Virus record (IMG/VR): IMGVR_UViG_3300039186_001174
Coordinates: 1-27,402 of that record
DNA: 27,402 nucleotides
DNA from: a virus
Strand: one strand, 5' to 3'
A program made the translations under genes and the position numbers. Under the pieces are notes generated by a model, which saw only the letters and a program-made list of their open reading frames with translations, searched no databases and was not told the origin of the DNA. Shown piece after piece: positions 26,990-27,402 of the stretch; position 1 is the first letter of the stretch; the number at the start of each line of letters is the position of its first letter.

Positions 26990-27402
26990 ATGGCATTAAA
27001 TTGTGATGACTTAGAGTCAATTGAAAAAGGTTGTGTATCCGCTATAGGTGGATTGAATCAAACAATCTATATAAACGATTCAGAGAACGTTGACTTCTCT
27101 GCATTCACTTTATCAGTATCTGCGCATACATACACAGCTTTAGCACTTGTTGGTGCAGTAACGTTCGAGAAGATTGAATTCAGAAAGAATTTAGCTACAT
27201 TCTCTGAAGATTACACTAAAGCTGATGATGGAAGTGTACTATTCACTGAAACATTAACACTACCTATCCACGGTAGAGACGCTTCTAAATCAAGAAAGAT
27301 TTCACTTATCGCTTCTGGCCAGAGAGATGTTGACATTATCGTTCTTCAAAATGACGGCTCTTATGTGTATATGAGAAAAGCACAGCTTACTACTATCGCT
27401 GA
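26990..27402 (+). CDS. Probable major tail (tube) protein, N-terminal part (gene continues at left end)
   Basis: The ATG at 26990 (MALNCDDLESIEKGCVSAIG) opens a frame that runs off the right end after 137 codons and continues in phase at base 140, ending at 251, for 174 aa in total. The sequence is beta-rich, with two N-terminal cysteines and segments GLNQTIYINDSENVDF, FTETLTLPIHGRDASKSRK, and a VDIIVLQNDGSYVYM hairpin. A tail-tube subunit placed after the capsid gene is the best reading. The region 26903-26989 holds only the terminator and an A-rich leader. Thr at the variable codon here is Asn in the left-end copy. Confidence 0.6.
   Translation, partial: MALNCDDLESIEKGCVSAIGGLNQTIYINDSENVDFSAFTLSVSAHTYTALALVGAVTFEKIEFRKNLATFSEDYTKADDGSVLFTETLTLPIHGRDASKSRKISLIASGQRDVDIIVLQNDGSYVYMRKAQLTTIA
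27264..27402. repeat. Right copy of terminal direct repeat
   Basis: Matches 1-139 except C27390 versus A127. See the left copy. Confidence 0.95.

Noticed and set aside
1-27402. CRISPR array, tRNA, rRNA, integrase, transposase or attachment site
   Set aside because: No regularly spaced repeats with spacers, no cloverleaf, and no recognisable recombinase or IS ends were seen on reading both strands.

Overview
The window reads as one essentially complete, AT-rich genome of a tailed phage infecting a bacterium of the phylum Bacteroidota, probably Flavobacteriia-like. The first 139 bases recur at the right end (27264-27402) with one mismatch, and a tail gene runs off the right end and finishes at the left end. 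The molecule is therefore circular as assembled, about 27.26 kb without the overlap. Host evidence: start codons sit behind A-rich leaders without Shine-Dalgarno sequences; one promoter matches the Bacteroidota TTG-N19-TAnnTTTG consensus; the structural proteins resemble Bacteroidota phage families; and a phage lipoprotein carries a K-E-E motif right after its lipid-bearing cysteine, like the flavobacterial surface-export signal.

Layout, left to right. Positions 1-3854 (+): end of the probable tail-tube gene, a small virion protein, portal, neck protein, and a lysis cassette of holin-like protein, small gene and Amidase_3 endolysin, closed by a bidirectional terminator. Positions 3931-8166 (-): early genes, namely a 33-aa coiled-coil peptide, a lipoprotein, several small unknowns, a CxxCxxFW membrane protein, a UVR-motif protein, an unusual replication protein (winged helix plus family-A polymerase palm motifs) with a structured leader, and one unknown. 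Positions 8256-10618 (+): a second early/middle block with a sigma-70-like factor, a PD-(D/E)XK-like nuclease, two unknowns and a second sigma-like protein. Positions 10651-13480 (+): packaging genes, including a TerS-like/GIY-YIG fusion, a normal TerS and TerL. Positions 13527-23293 (+): tail tip, fibres, tape measure, a tail terminator fused to a DUF1566-like domain, and a gp10-like protein. Positions 23290-24605 (-): two tail-chaperone-like genes antisense to the rest of the late region. Positions 24684-26902 (+): XkdF-type protease/scaffold and major capsid protein.

Control logic (inferred). Early promoters look host-type (TTG, about 19-21 bases, TAnnTTTG- or TATTTATA-like). Seven late units, on both strands, carry a different bipartite motif, ATG-like box then 19-22 bases then ACAATATTTAAAAA, just upstream of the first gene. 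The phage encodes two sigma-like proteins, and the second lies immediately before the first late motif, so a phage-sigma/late-promoter switch is the simplest model. No integrase, repressor, transposase, helicase, primase, tRNA or CRISPR array was recognised. The PolA-like protein at 6177-7538 is the only visible replication enzyme and, with the adjacent hairpins and 13-bp repeats, is the best candidate for an undescribed system here.
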